Notes under the pieces: model-generated | Told to the model about the DNA's origin: nothing | Seen by the model: the letters and a program-made list of their open reading frames with translations, nothing else | Databases searched by the model: none | From: Euonymus europaeus | Lineage: Eukaryota > Streptophyta > Magnoliopsida > Celastrales > Celastraceae | NCBI GenBank assembly: GCA_963580455.1 | Contig: OY756963.1 | Location: 27,671,555 to 27,735,554, forward strand | Direction: 5' to 3' | DNA length: 64,000 nucleotides | In this document: positions 32,951 to 44,507 of the stretch, piece by piece | How positions within the stretch are numbered: the first letter of the stretch is position 1 | Layout of the letters: each line of letters opens with the position of its first letter | Translations under genes and position numbers: made by a program

Positions 32951-35198
32951 TTGTTGGGAAATAAAAAATGCAACACCTGTCATTAAAAAAATCATGGGTC
33001 AAGCGTTATGTCTTTCATGTAGGAAGTTTTTATGGGTCATTCATGCTCTTCTTATTCACTGAATGGGATAAATGAGCCCCCGTTTTTTAAAAAATGGCTC
33101 AAATGAAGACCTATCTTAAACAAACAAAAACAAAATCTAGACATCCAATAAATTAAAAATTCATGTCTTTAACAATTCCAATATTACAACCCATCCTCAA
33201 TATATTACAACACCTTATCAACTGCATGATCCTCTTCCTCACTCTCCTGTAAAAATGCTACAGATTGCCATCCTCTTTTGTAGTTTTTAACATTTTTCAT
33301 AGGAGTAGTTACCTCTTAATCATCCTCTGGTGAATTGTCTTTAGGGATGATCTCCTCACCATTCTCATCACTGCTGCAATCAGATTCATAAATAAAATTA
33401 TTTGTCTAAAGAAACAAAAGAAAAAGGTCATTACAAGCATTGTCCTAGAATCATAACCGTGGAACTAAAAAATCTCCAAATATGACTCGCCTCATACTTT
33501 GGAGCTGGTGTTCTCACTGCTCTGGCCTTGTGTTTTACCATATCCTTAGCCCTAAATGTAATAACACAGTTCAATTGAAACATCATTGTTGTAAGTAATC
33601 AAATTAAACTTAAATCTAACTTAGACTCTACTGAAATCTAACCCAAATTTATCTAAAAAAGGCACAAAACACCATACAAAATCCTAAATCTAGAACAATA
33701 CTTCAAATTCATAAACGAAATCCAGGTACGATACCCTTGAACTATACAATCATTGAAACCATCAAATTATGTTATAATCATGCTGAAATAGAAGAGGAAG
33801 AAATATGTTGGATCAAACACTCAATGAGGTCTAGGAACCGCTGAATTAGGTGTGCGAGCATGAGAGCTGAGGGACGATAGTGTGTATGTTGATTTAGGGT
33901 AGGGTTTTCAAGGACAAACACTCATTTGGTATTTTCTTAAGCCAACGTGTATTTTCTACTTGGATTTTATTTTTTAACGGGAAAAATTCAACTTCTAAAT
34001 GACGTTATAAGAGTAATAATGGGAATGACATACACGTCTAAACGACAATAAAACAACATAACTAAAATCTAAAGACCAGTCCGTCGTCTTCTAATACGAG
34101 TAGGTGGGGCGGATGAAGGACCGGCCTCGTCATCATGGCATCCACGTGGTACTTGGCTGCTAGCCTCAATCTGTTGTAGTCGATGACCTTCACCAACATC
34201 ATTTAGGATGTCACGGCAAGTGCAAAACCAGGCTCATAGTGCGATAGTAGTGGACTCATGTACATCATCTCGAAGTGCAGCAGATACTCGACGAGCATCG
34301 GTAAGTGCCGTCAATGCGACTGCCTCTAGTACGCATCATATGTAATATAAAAAAATAACATCAAACTACCATTTTTGTAGAATGCAAATCCACTCTACTT
34401 ACAATAGCATGTATTGATATTTGTGGGAAAAAATACAGGTTGTTTTTTTCTCAAATTAATTATTTAAAACATTATATTTTGAAAAAAAACTCCAAATCCA
34501 CCATTTCAATAGAGCCAATATATCATTTTTGTATAATCTACCAAACACAATTTCGACAATACCAATCTACGATTTCCCTACAACTCAATCTATACAAATC
34601 TACACCAAATCAACCACATTCAAAACAAGTCAAGAAAACAAAAAAAAATTGGTGGATTTTCTGGTACAACTATAATAGGAGCATCTTTGAGTATAAATCC
34701 ACACATTTGACTATGATTTCATAAAAATCGAAATATATATAGATGGGGACCACAAAATACAGTCAGATTACACCCAAAAAAGCAAGAAATTTCACCAAAA
34801 AAGTTGGGGACCATATATCATGCTGTCAAACAAAAAAGCTAGCATTTCTGGTATGAATGATACCTGTAGATGAACTCAAGGGAGAAGGAAGAAGAAGACG
34901 CTTGAATTTTTTCGAAAAACGAGGGGAAACAAACAATGTTGCAGAGAAAGGGAGGGGGGTTGGATCGTGTTTTTAAAAAAAACTAATATAATCACGTTAT
35001 TCATAACAGCGTGATTAGTGTAATAATTGAAAGCTAATCATACTTATCAATAACGTGTATTGCTATTTGAGTTTTAAAAAATACTGTTATTATTTCTCAA
35101 ATTAATCATTTAAAAATGATATTTTGAAGAAAAATAAAGTCGAAACTCAAGTGATATTTTTTAAAATTACGAGGGTCTTTTCCTTACTTATCATCTAC
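32951..35198. other. Spacer with degraded transposon-like sequence
   Basis: No supported gene. A higher-GC patch at 34078-34340 reads on the minus strand as a broken frame ending with a run of Arg and Pro, which resembles the tails of plant mobile-domain transposon proteins, but the match is weak. A 40-bp AT-rich phrase (CTCAAATTAAT...ATTTTGAA) occurs at about 34449 and again at about 35097. Confidence 0.35.
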
Positions 35199-35338
35199 TA
35201 TGAAAATACAACCAACGACCAAAAGTCAATTTTTTGTTAAAAGATTGAAAACCCTCGTGAGCCGTGATAAGTATACAATTTACCTCTCCCGTCTCCCTTG
35301 TCCCGGCATCCATAATCAAGCAATCGCCTTCACACATA

Positions 35339-35347
35339 CATATAAAC
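35339..35347 (+). promoter_or_regulatory. Probable TATA box of the THH1/TOM1-family gene
   Basis: CATATAAAC is about 170 bp upstream of the ATG at 35514, with pyrimidine-rich leader sequence after it. Confidence 0.45.
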
Positions 35348-35513
35348 ACCCAAAAACCTCAGTCAGACAAAAACAGGAACATTACACAAACACGAGCCTT
35401 CATTCCCCTTCCTCTGTAGGACTTGATGTCTGTCTTGGTTTCTTCTCCTTTCATGTTTCTATTGAGATAATTAGGAAGATTTTATAGATATTTGTTAGTT
35501 GAGAAACGAAAAG

Positions 35514-38500
35514 ATGGGTCTTGGAGTCAGCTGCTATCCCTTGGACTTGCTAGCTGTGAATATATCTCTGGCTTGCATTGATGCTCTTCTTACTTCAATT
35601 GCATTCTATCAGGTTTGTTTTCAGGTACCCTTATTCGATTTATTCTTTTTTTGGTATGTGGGTCGTCGATTCTGCTCGCTCGTGAATTAGATTCGAATTT
35701 GACGATTCCGTCATGACGCAACTGGTGAGTCCTTTTGGTTTTTGAGGGAATTTCGACGCTGTTGTTGCGCATTGAAGTATGATGATCGGATTGGATCTAT
35801 GAATCGTGGCGGGGCATTTGTTCTTTGTTTGGTTTCCATGTAAATGTACAGAAAGATTCGTTCCTTTTCTTTCTCCGTGTTGAGAAAATTGAGGATACCA
35901 ATTAAAGGAAATGATGAGCATCAATTAATTATAATTCAGAGTACTGGTGTTGCGCCCGTTGATTCTGTTAAGATTTAGTGTAGAAGTTGATCTGGTATTG
36001 TTTCACCAATGATATTATCTTTATCAGTTACACTTCATTTTGTATCACAATCGAGCAGTTCAAATGCAGCACAATATACAAAATTCTCAACCCCCAAAAT
36101 AGAGTTGATAATTTGTACTTTTTTGGGAAGTGCAAAAACAAGATTGCTATGTAAAGAACATATTTAAGCATTTTGTTTGCTAGTATTGATATTCTATTGA
36201 CAAAGATATTATTTTTCATGTTCCTTTGGCTTAACTGATCAAAGCTTTGGAAGAGAGTATGACATTTTAATGTGGTTTCTTGAAAATGTCTTTATTTCCG
36301 CCATTTCGCTGCACTTACAACAATGCTATTGTCAGCTATTCAGGATTCACATGGTAAATCGGCAAATTGGATGGACTCGCCAAAAAGTAAGTCGCATCTC
36401 CGCGTTGGTGATTATTAGTTTTTTCTTCCAAACTATGAAAATCTTTAACAGTAGATTAAATTGAATCTCAAGAGTAATAGTATTGGCAATTAAATTTACG
36501 ACAGGAAATTCGTGTCTATGTATTACGGTGTTCCTAATTCCTTGGATGTTTCTACGAACTCTTTGGGAATAGAGTGCAAGGATGTTGGCTTGGATATTCG
36601 CATTATATATTCATCTTTAACATTTTTTACTATTGTTTTCAACTTTCTTTGACTGTTTCATATATCAAGGTAGAAATGCATATAATTACTAATGTACAAG
36701 TTGAATATTTAAGGTTTTTCTCTTTAAGCTGCTATTATAATCTTCTTCTTCTTTTTTGCGGCATTGAGGTTTGAGTTTCTCGTGGCTTTAATATGTACAG
36801 CTCTCATCAATATTAGTGTTACTAGTATGTACATCCCCTATTAAATATACTCACTGACTATTGAAAATCATTTCAGGTGCTTCATCTCATGATTGGCTCT
36901 TCCAATTTGGGTATGCTAAGTGTGATGACTCCTGTTATAAAGACTTCCCTTGAGTTGCATATAATGGGAGTTAAAATCATTACTGTTTTGACAGGTTACT
37001 TTGTTTATGTTTTATCTACTCTTGTTGCCACCTGTAATGGGTGGCTTTGCTGGTCTAATGCATGTGGCTTTATCCTAATGGGTATGTTTCCTCAAGCTAG
37101 GATAATATATGTGACTTCAGTTCTAGTTCCTAGGTTTTTTCTATCAAGATCATAATTATGAGATTTTGTTTCAGCCATCCCTGAAATTCTGTTTCTTGCG
37201 GCATTTCTGCTGCTTCTGTCTTTCTGGTATGTTCTGGCATGCTTTCAATCTTAATTTGTATTTCTTGGTTGTTTATTTCTTTTATTCCCAGTGCAATACT
37301 ATTTTACACCTTAAACCTCTTACTAGCTGAGTAATGAAGTTGTAAACTGGTTTAATGCTCCTATAACTGTACCAGTTTATTTGATACTGTAGTTATGCCA
37401 ATATGAACCTTAGCATATGATGGAATCAGCCAACAGTTTATTGAGTAATTACCAGCAGTATACAAATAGCAGTTGGCTGGGGTAGACTCTGTGGCAATGT
37501 AAATACACGTGGCCATGATTGAGTGCACCTTTGCTCCAAGAAAAGATAACAGGCACTTAGTGTCTATATTACTGATAATTTTGACTTGTTTACCCAGAAC
37601 TAAATGTGCCTGTCTGTGTTCTTCTAGAGATATTCTAGGTTACTTACCAGTAGGTTTCAAGTGGTATTTTATATTCGATCAAACAGTAACCATAACATTA
37701 TCAAATATGTATCACAAAAAAACCAAATTTCGAAAGTGTTCCCATGTTATACTATTCCTCTTCCTAATTCAATAGTATAGAAATCTCACCTCTTTGTCCC
37801 TCCCTTTCTGTTTTATGGTTGTGCCTAAGAGTTTTGTTGATTTGTTGTGTTTGAACCATCATGATTATGTAGTCATATCTTACAGTTCATAAAAACGAGC
37901 TGTTGTCAATCTTCAATTAAATTAACTTATTAACATATTGATCTTAAGTTTTGAAAGAAAAGAGAAACCAAAAGATGACCGGGTTAGTTTGTGTTGTGAA
38001 ATTTTCATTGCCGCTGCTGAATGTACCTAAAAATCGTCATTAATTTTATATAAGATATTTTATATTGTATAGTGCAAGAATTCTTTTAAAATATATGTGG
38101 CATTTATGGCAATGAATATATAGGGTCGATCTTTGCCATCAGACAAATGATGAAGAGGATGATGATGAAGAAAATACTACGCAACACCCTCTGTTGGAAA
38201 ATTCCAAGAATCAACTGGCCTCATCAAATGCAGATGGTCGTTGGAAATGTTGTTCACTTCAAGGCATTCATGTTGGTAGCAGACAAAAATTTGTTATTGT
38301 GGTGCGAGACATAGAAGTATTTTGTTGATTCTCTTTCACAGTTGTTATTTTTGCACTTGCTTTGTATGAGAAATAGTTTTTTACCCCTATTCTCTGTCAT
38401 GATCATTTTATTTTGTTATTTTTAATTTCTTTTGTTCTTAGGTTGTTGTGCTGATCTTCACATTAATGATATCATTTGCTGTCGTTATCTGGATTGGAGC

Positions 38501-40246
38501 GGGGAAGAATCCCATTGATTCTTCACTTGTTGCTCTGGTATGAATGTTTTCCTTCCTTCACCCCACTTACGTAAAATTTTGCTATACCAACGAAATACCT
38601 TCATTATCTAACCCTCCTTTTGTTAACATCTTTACATAATTTTTCTAACAATTTTGAAGATTAAATAGTTGTTAAAAAAGGGGGGACTCTCCCTGAAACT
38701 CTATTACCAGCTTTCATCCAAGCCTCACTTTGTTGTCGCACAGGTATATGTCGATTTTTTTGCCACAGCATTGCTTTTATTGGGAGGAGCTCTAGGTTGC
38801 TATGGTGAGCGGCTGCTTTTTCTTTTGTTGTTTCTGTAGCATGTTATTTATGTCTTTTAATCTGCTGCTTGGTGCTGTTAGACTGTGTTCCCATATTAGT
38901 TGTTCTCGTCCCTCTTGATTCTACTATCTTTCTATGCAACTGACCTGTGCTTCAGCTCCAGTGAAATTCTCAAAAATATCTTATGTTAAGCTTATTTTTA
39001 TGTAGAATTGGTTTAAATGTTGTGGAAGAACTCGATGTATGAAAATCTATTATCTATACCACTTGTACTGGCATTACATATCCCTATTGAGCTAGAATTT
39101 TTTTGGTGTAATCCAGAGGCTTGAGTTTACTTGATTCTTTTAGTGGTTTATATGTGCAATTCTTGGGGCAAAGAGGTTTGGCTTTTGTGCATCGCATTAT
39201 GTTTTAAGTCTTTGTATGTGAAAAAAGGCAGGGTCATGCATTCTTGCAGTTCTATTTTTTTCAAGAAAAGTATCGTTTCCATGCGACAATGTGGCTTATA
39301 TTTTATATGTTGTTATTTCTCCCTAATTTTTACTCAATTTTCAGGTTTCCTGCTATTTTCTAAATTGAGGAAAGTCAGATCTGAGAAAGGTTCATCAGAG
39401 AAGTGGAAGGTATTTACCTGGTAATTTTTTTAAAAAATAATTTATATTACTGTTTTTAAAAAATAAATTATATTACTGTTTTTTACGAGTATTTCTTCAT
39501 GATCGTCATTTTTACGCCCAATGACTTTTAAACTTACGAAATTTTTCCACCAAATGTAGGTTACTGGTTTAGCGATTGTTTCTGTTTTGTGTTTCATGTC
39601 AAGTGCTTTGGTAGCTCTTCTTACAAATGTACCTGTAAGTGGAATGGATAATGGCCGTAGAACTCTCTAATTCCCTATATGACTAGGTTTCTTTCGGTCT
39701 AGTATGGGTATTTCCTTTCTTACTATGCCTTATTTTCTTTTCGCAGCTTTTCTACCACTGGAATATCGAGAAAATAAATGGACTGAAGGCATTAGTTCTT
39801 CTGATTTTGTATTATTTTATAGGTACCTCATCTGTTGCAATATCGTTTCTGTGAAATTCAAATAATCTTCTTTCTCATTTACAGGTTTTCTCATCTCAGA
39901 TATATCCAAACAAGATGAGAGTTTATTGCCATGATTGTGTTCTGCTGAGTGGCCTTGCTTAATGTTTCTTACATCTTCGTCTATAGTGACCATCTCCATT
40001 GCAGAATTTGGAGCCGGCATAGTTTACTTTTTCTTGGTTGTAAAATAATGCACATAATGGAGTAGGAACTTCTAACGCAAAGGATTTGCCAATGACAGAG
40101 TGGGGTTTAACTAGTCGAAGGACCGAATGACGACAAAAACCACGTGATTTGTGATTTTATTTAGGAGCAAGGCCTTTGTTAATCTAGTTTATGCTTTGTA
40201 GGGTTTGATTTGCTCTTTATTTGACTGCCGATTTTGAATGAGTAGT

Positions 40247-40295
<49 letters not shown>

Positions 40296-41052
40296 CACCA
40301 CTATCATGATGGAAGCTTAACTAAGCTTTCATCAAGTGCTGAGACCTGTGTTTATGTACTTGTCACTTAACTTTTATATAATTATGGGTTCTTATGCTAC
40401 TGCAGGTTCATCTGTGCCCTCAGCTTTTGTCTTATGGGTCATGAGAGAATTGCCTGCTCCAATTCCTACTAATAGAGAAATACAGTCTAGAGAAGTAACT
40501 TTTATCAGCTATGGGACAGCAGAAGCACATTATCCTCGGCAGTGGGCTGCTACGACAAGTTCAAAGAACCAGGTTTGTACAATATATTTCTAGTTACTTC
40601 ATTATTCTATTTGATGCAAATCACTTTCAAATTTTATTTGCTTTAATAAATTCATTCATTTTGACCTGGACCAAATTTACTCGACTACAGTGGACAAAAA
40701 ATGTTTTGGGGTTTTGGGAGGGGGGGTGCTGGTAAAGAAATGGTTGTGTTTACTTTATTGAAGTTTTTGGACTCATCCAGTTAAAACTTACTGCAAAATA
40801 AATTTTCATAGGTGTGAACTGATGATTTCTTGGATGGAACTTGCAATTTAGACCGGGGTTCCCTAATTTTGCCCAACCTGTGAAAACAAACTGACCGGTG
40901 ATCCTTGATGCTTTTGGTAATACAACTCCAAAATGCAGCAGACCTTTATCAACGTGACGATTGTGGTTGTATTGTTAGGAAGAGTTGGTCTAAAAGTTAC
41001 CTAGTGGCCTTTTTGGTTGCAGTCGCAGGTGTCAAGAGCAAGTCCCATATGA
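35514..41052 (+). CDS. THH1/TOM1/TOM3-family multi-pass membrane protein
   Basis: Thirteen exons: 35514-35612, 36336-36386, 36877-36910, 36995-37081, 37175-37226, 38124-38301, 38442-38537, 38744-38804, 39345-39409, 39560-39634, 39747-39822, 40406-40572 and 41029-41052. All introns are GT-AG and in phase, giving 354 aa. About seven hydrophobic helices are visible. FWVDLCHQ closes the fourth, followed by an acidic cytosolic loop (NDEEDDDEEN). A conserved SSVPSAFVLWVMRELP block precedes a hydrophilic tail ending VSRASPI. The family (PF06454-type) includes tonoplast host proteins that tobamoviruses use for replication. This member's normal role is unknown, and it may belong to a sister group rather than TOM1 itself. 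The last exon encodes only seven residues and the stop. Confidence 0.75.
40249..40290. repeat. (CT)n microsatellite in intron 11
   Basis: An uninterrupted run of about 20 CT units lies between exons 11 and 12 of the THH1/TOM1-family gene. It is probably length-variable between individuals. Confidence 0.9.
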
Positions 41053-41879
41053 GTTTTGGAGGATGGCTATCTTCTGTGCTTTGTTGTTGGATGGAAGAAG
41101 GGACAAATATATGGGTTCACAGTCACACCACAGGGTCAGAGTCCAGACGGTGCTTTGTCAAGGAAGCGGTGGACTCTTCTTTGTGCGGGCATTTTAGTTA
41201 CATAGATGTCTGCTGCATGTAAAAATATACTAGTTAGAAGCAGTTCCACTTGATTTGCAGTGGAATCTCATAGTTTGGTTTATCCCAACGTTGCTTGATC
41301 GTAGTCTATAATAAAAGGTGTTCAGATTTCAAAGAGTTTTAGTGGTTGCTATCTTCTTGTGTTTAGTTTTGGTACTAATAAAGTGCAAATCCAACTTAGA
41401 CTGGTTAATGATTTTATGATTTATGCCTGGCTTACGAATTTAGTATTTTGATAATGTTAAGCACTAACTAGTTATTCTATCTTTCAAATGTATAAATATG
41501 TCAATGAATTTGTGGTTGTAGTCGTTTAAGGAAGTATTGAGGCACAAAAATTAGGGAGGATGACAATTTTAAACCGATTCACTTGCATCCGATCTGAATT
41601 TGTCAGATTTTTTCCAATCTGACAAGTTTATCGGGTCAAACTCGAGTTTCAAAATTATAACTCAGTCCCGGGTTTGATGCGGGTATAGATGACCTATGAC
41701 CCGATATATTTAGGATATACTGAAATAATTGTATAAATGTGTGTGTGTGAGTCTCTGATGTGAATAAACCCGAACTCTCATCAGTCACATAAGCGCAACC
41801 CAATTAATCAATTAGAACTCAAGTTGCAGGTGTTGACAAAAGTGATGGCAATGAGTCTCAAACTATATCAAAGGTAGGT

Positions 41880-43745
41880 TACCCAAAGTAGTGTCAAAGA
41901 TTTTCTATCCCACTTTGATCAGTTTGTCAATAGTGTGAAAAAAGGAGACATGGAAATGCAAAACTAGAGTTAAACCACTATCTTGAGGATGATATGTTGC
42001 CTAGTGTTGGGTTTAAAATACCCTACTAGCAAGTGCACTAGTCGAAGGGATAGCACAAGTAGTCAGTAGAGATTGTATCCACAGAGACAGAGTTATAATT
42101 GATCCAAATGTTTATTTGTATATATTTATGGACAATGCAAGAAATTAAAGTTCCGCTCAAGTTGATTGAGTTTACAATTTAATAAGAATGCAAGCAAGAA
42201 AAGTAAAGTGTTTTTGGAATTTTTATATTGAAGAATGCAAATGCTAATGCAATTTATCACTAGGCAAGTTATACTAATGCAATGAATTCAAGTAGAAGAA
42301 TGAAGCACAAAGACTTCGAAATCCACCAAGGGTCAATGATGTGTAAACACAACCAATTCACTAACACATTTATCAATCCGGGTATAACGAATCCGTACCT
42401 AAGTCGGTTTTAGCGCACTCAAGCCAATTTCCCTCATATCAATTACTAGCCATCTTATTGGTCTAGGTTGGATGTTCCTATCAACATTCTAGCCATCTTA
42501 TTGGTCTATACATGCATAAGAATTCATGAAAGCTCAATGGAAATAGGATTCATACAAACTTGTTCCAAATCTAATGGAAACAACAATTGCAATCTAAGGT
42601 CCCAAGAAGCCTGATTAAATAGATATTTCACCATCTACAAAATCCATCAAACAAATCCATTCAAAATCCTAAGTGGTGATCAAGCACAAAGAGTAAGAAG
42701 AATCCACAATAATCATAGAAACCAAATATTTATACCCAAAAGATTCACATATGAACAAATCAATTCATACAACTATCATTCAACCTAAGGCTTCATCCTA
42801 GCCTTGGTGATAAAGAGTTTAGCTACTCATAGAGAGAAAGAGACAAGCAAAGAGAGAGAAACATATTGGTAGAACCCAAAATTGGAAGAAACACAAGCCA
42901 AGATGAAGAATCCTCCTTCTTTCCTCTGTTTTTCGCTTCCTGGAACGACCGTTCGATAAGTCAGAACTGTCCAGTTTTTAAGGCTTTCGCGAAATAAAAG
43001 TTGTCATTTTTTGTGCAGGGGCGCCTAGGCGTGTAGGAAATGAGCCTAGGCGCTGCTCTAGAAAAACAATTTTTCCTGAATTTTTCCAACTCGCCTCTGT
43101 TCCGTGAGTGGCCCGTACCGCCTAGGCGTGTATAAATCACGCCCAGGTTAATTTTCAGACTTATTCTTGCTCTCATCTTGCCCATATTTGCCACCTTTTT
43201 GTTCCGCACCATCAATTGCCTATCAAAATCCAAGATAATAGATAAATCTACCGAATTGACAATACCAATGAGATAATAGAAGGTTATTATCACCAAAAAC
43301 AAGAGGTATATTCATACCTATCACCTAGGTCTAATAACTTTGATATTCTGGCATGGTGGAAATCTAATGGGCCTAAATATACTACATTGCAACGTATTGT
43401 AAGAGATGTTCTAACAATTCCAATTTCAACTGTTACTTCAGAGTTCGCATATAGCACAAGTGGTCGCTTGTTGAGTCCACATCGTAGTAGACTTCATTCA
43501 AAGACTGTTAAAGTATTCATGTGTGCTCAGAATTGGCTATGAAATGAACTCAAAGGTACTTACAAGTTACAAGTTATAATTGCTATTTGTCTTTATGTTT
43601 GATTGAATTTAACCATTTTCATGCCTCTTTATTATTAGGATCATCATTAGCAGATTCAAGGGAATGTGTACAATTCAAACTATTTTGGATGACTGCGATG
43701 ATTGAGAAGAAAGCGGGGTTACGATTCCTGAAGAAGACTAATTTG
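41880..43745 (+). pseudogene. hAT transposase C-terminal fragment, split by an LTR
   Basis: Two coding pieces (about 41903-42004 and 43329-43745) read through as one hAT dimerisation domain once the solo LTR and one target duplication are discounted. The W-W pair in LAWWKSNG, the TLQRIVRD helix and the TSGRLLSPHR block are the usual landmarks. A stop follows CAQNWL, and frameshifts lie in the first part. Confidence 0.8.
42005..43323 (-). mobile_element. Solo LTR (1,319 bp) inside the hAT element
   Basis: It starts TGTTGGG and ends TATCA, flanked by identical CCTAG (42000-42004 and 43324-43328), a perfect 5-bp target duplication. It carries the AAGTGCACTAGTCGAAGG...GTATCCACAGAGAC phrase of a plant LTR class, read here near its 3' end on the minus strand. 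A 20-bp phrase CTAGCCATCTTATTGGTCTA occurs twice (42447 and 42490). It has no coding content. Confidence 0.8.
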
Positions 43746-44031
43746 AAGAAGAAAGAGAGTGTTTTTCCATTGTTGTTGTATTTGAAGTTTGAACTCAATT
43801 ATTATTTTTGTAGATTTTGAATTGATGGTGTTTGTGTATTGAATTAATTTAGAATGTTGTCTACTGTACTGTGAATTGGAATAGACACACTCGAGGTGGT
43901 ATATCTGCGGAGTGGAGATGGGTACAAACAATAAGACTCGAGGGCGCAGATAGGAGGTATCAAGAGCGAGTCAGATGTAAATTTTACCTAGTTCACAAAA
44001 AAACCAACCCATTGCGACCCCTACCAAAAAT

Positions 44032-44507
44032 GATTCGAAAGTTTGTTTGATGTATGTATGTTTTCAAGTTTGGAAGCAGAAGTTGAATCAATGGCCCGGG
44101 CCTAAATCGTTCCTTAATAATGGATTTTATTTTTCTAAAATCGTGAGATCAGATCCGTCCTTCCTCATGACCCGAAAAAAGTCGAAGAAACATCACCAAG
44201 AAGAAGGAAAAGGAAGGGGGCCCAATCCAAGTGGAAGCCCATATTCGATAGGAAGACCCATCAACTCATGATCCATATTTTCATATATTAAGAATCCGTT
44301 TGGATGAGAATATGTTTCGTAGAATATAGTCTCTCAATCATAATAAGTAAAAATTGAGAATGCCTTATAATAGAATATGATGACAAATATACGTGTGTCT
44401 CACCCAAAGAGGGGGTAACAGGAAAAACCCAAAGAGGGGCTAACAGGAAGGAACGAAGGAAGTATTGAGGGCAGAAGCTTCTCTTGATCTTTTGGAGACC
44501 AAGAAGA
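44032..44507. other. Upstream region of the RWP-RK gene
   Basis: Contains a near-duplicate phrase CCCAAAGAGGGG[GC]TAACAGGAA at about 44404 and 44430. The last part is probably 5' UTR. No other gene is seen. Confidence 0.4.

Larger units (their letters stand above)
41552..44023 (+). mobile_element. hAT-superfamily DNA transposon remnant
   Basis: The left end TAGGGAGGATGACAAT and the right end (minus strand) TAGGGGTCGCAAT are imperfect terminal inverted repeats. They are flanked by 8-bp direct repeats ACAAAAAT (41544-41551) and CCAAAAAT (44024-44031), 7 of 8 identical, the size hAT elements make. Inside is the hAT C-terminal dimerisation region on the plus strand. Its pieces are FDQFVNSVKKGD and ELNHYLEDD before 42004, then FDILAWWKSNGPKY and LLSPHRSRLH after 43328. 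The N-terminal transposase is missing and frameshifts exist, so the element is inactive. Confidence 0.85.

Noticed and set aside
34078..34340. Plant mobile-domain (MAIN-like) transposon protein fragment
   Set aside because: Only a short Arg/Pro-rich tail resembles the family, with no core domain visible, so no feature was called.
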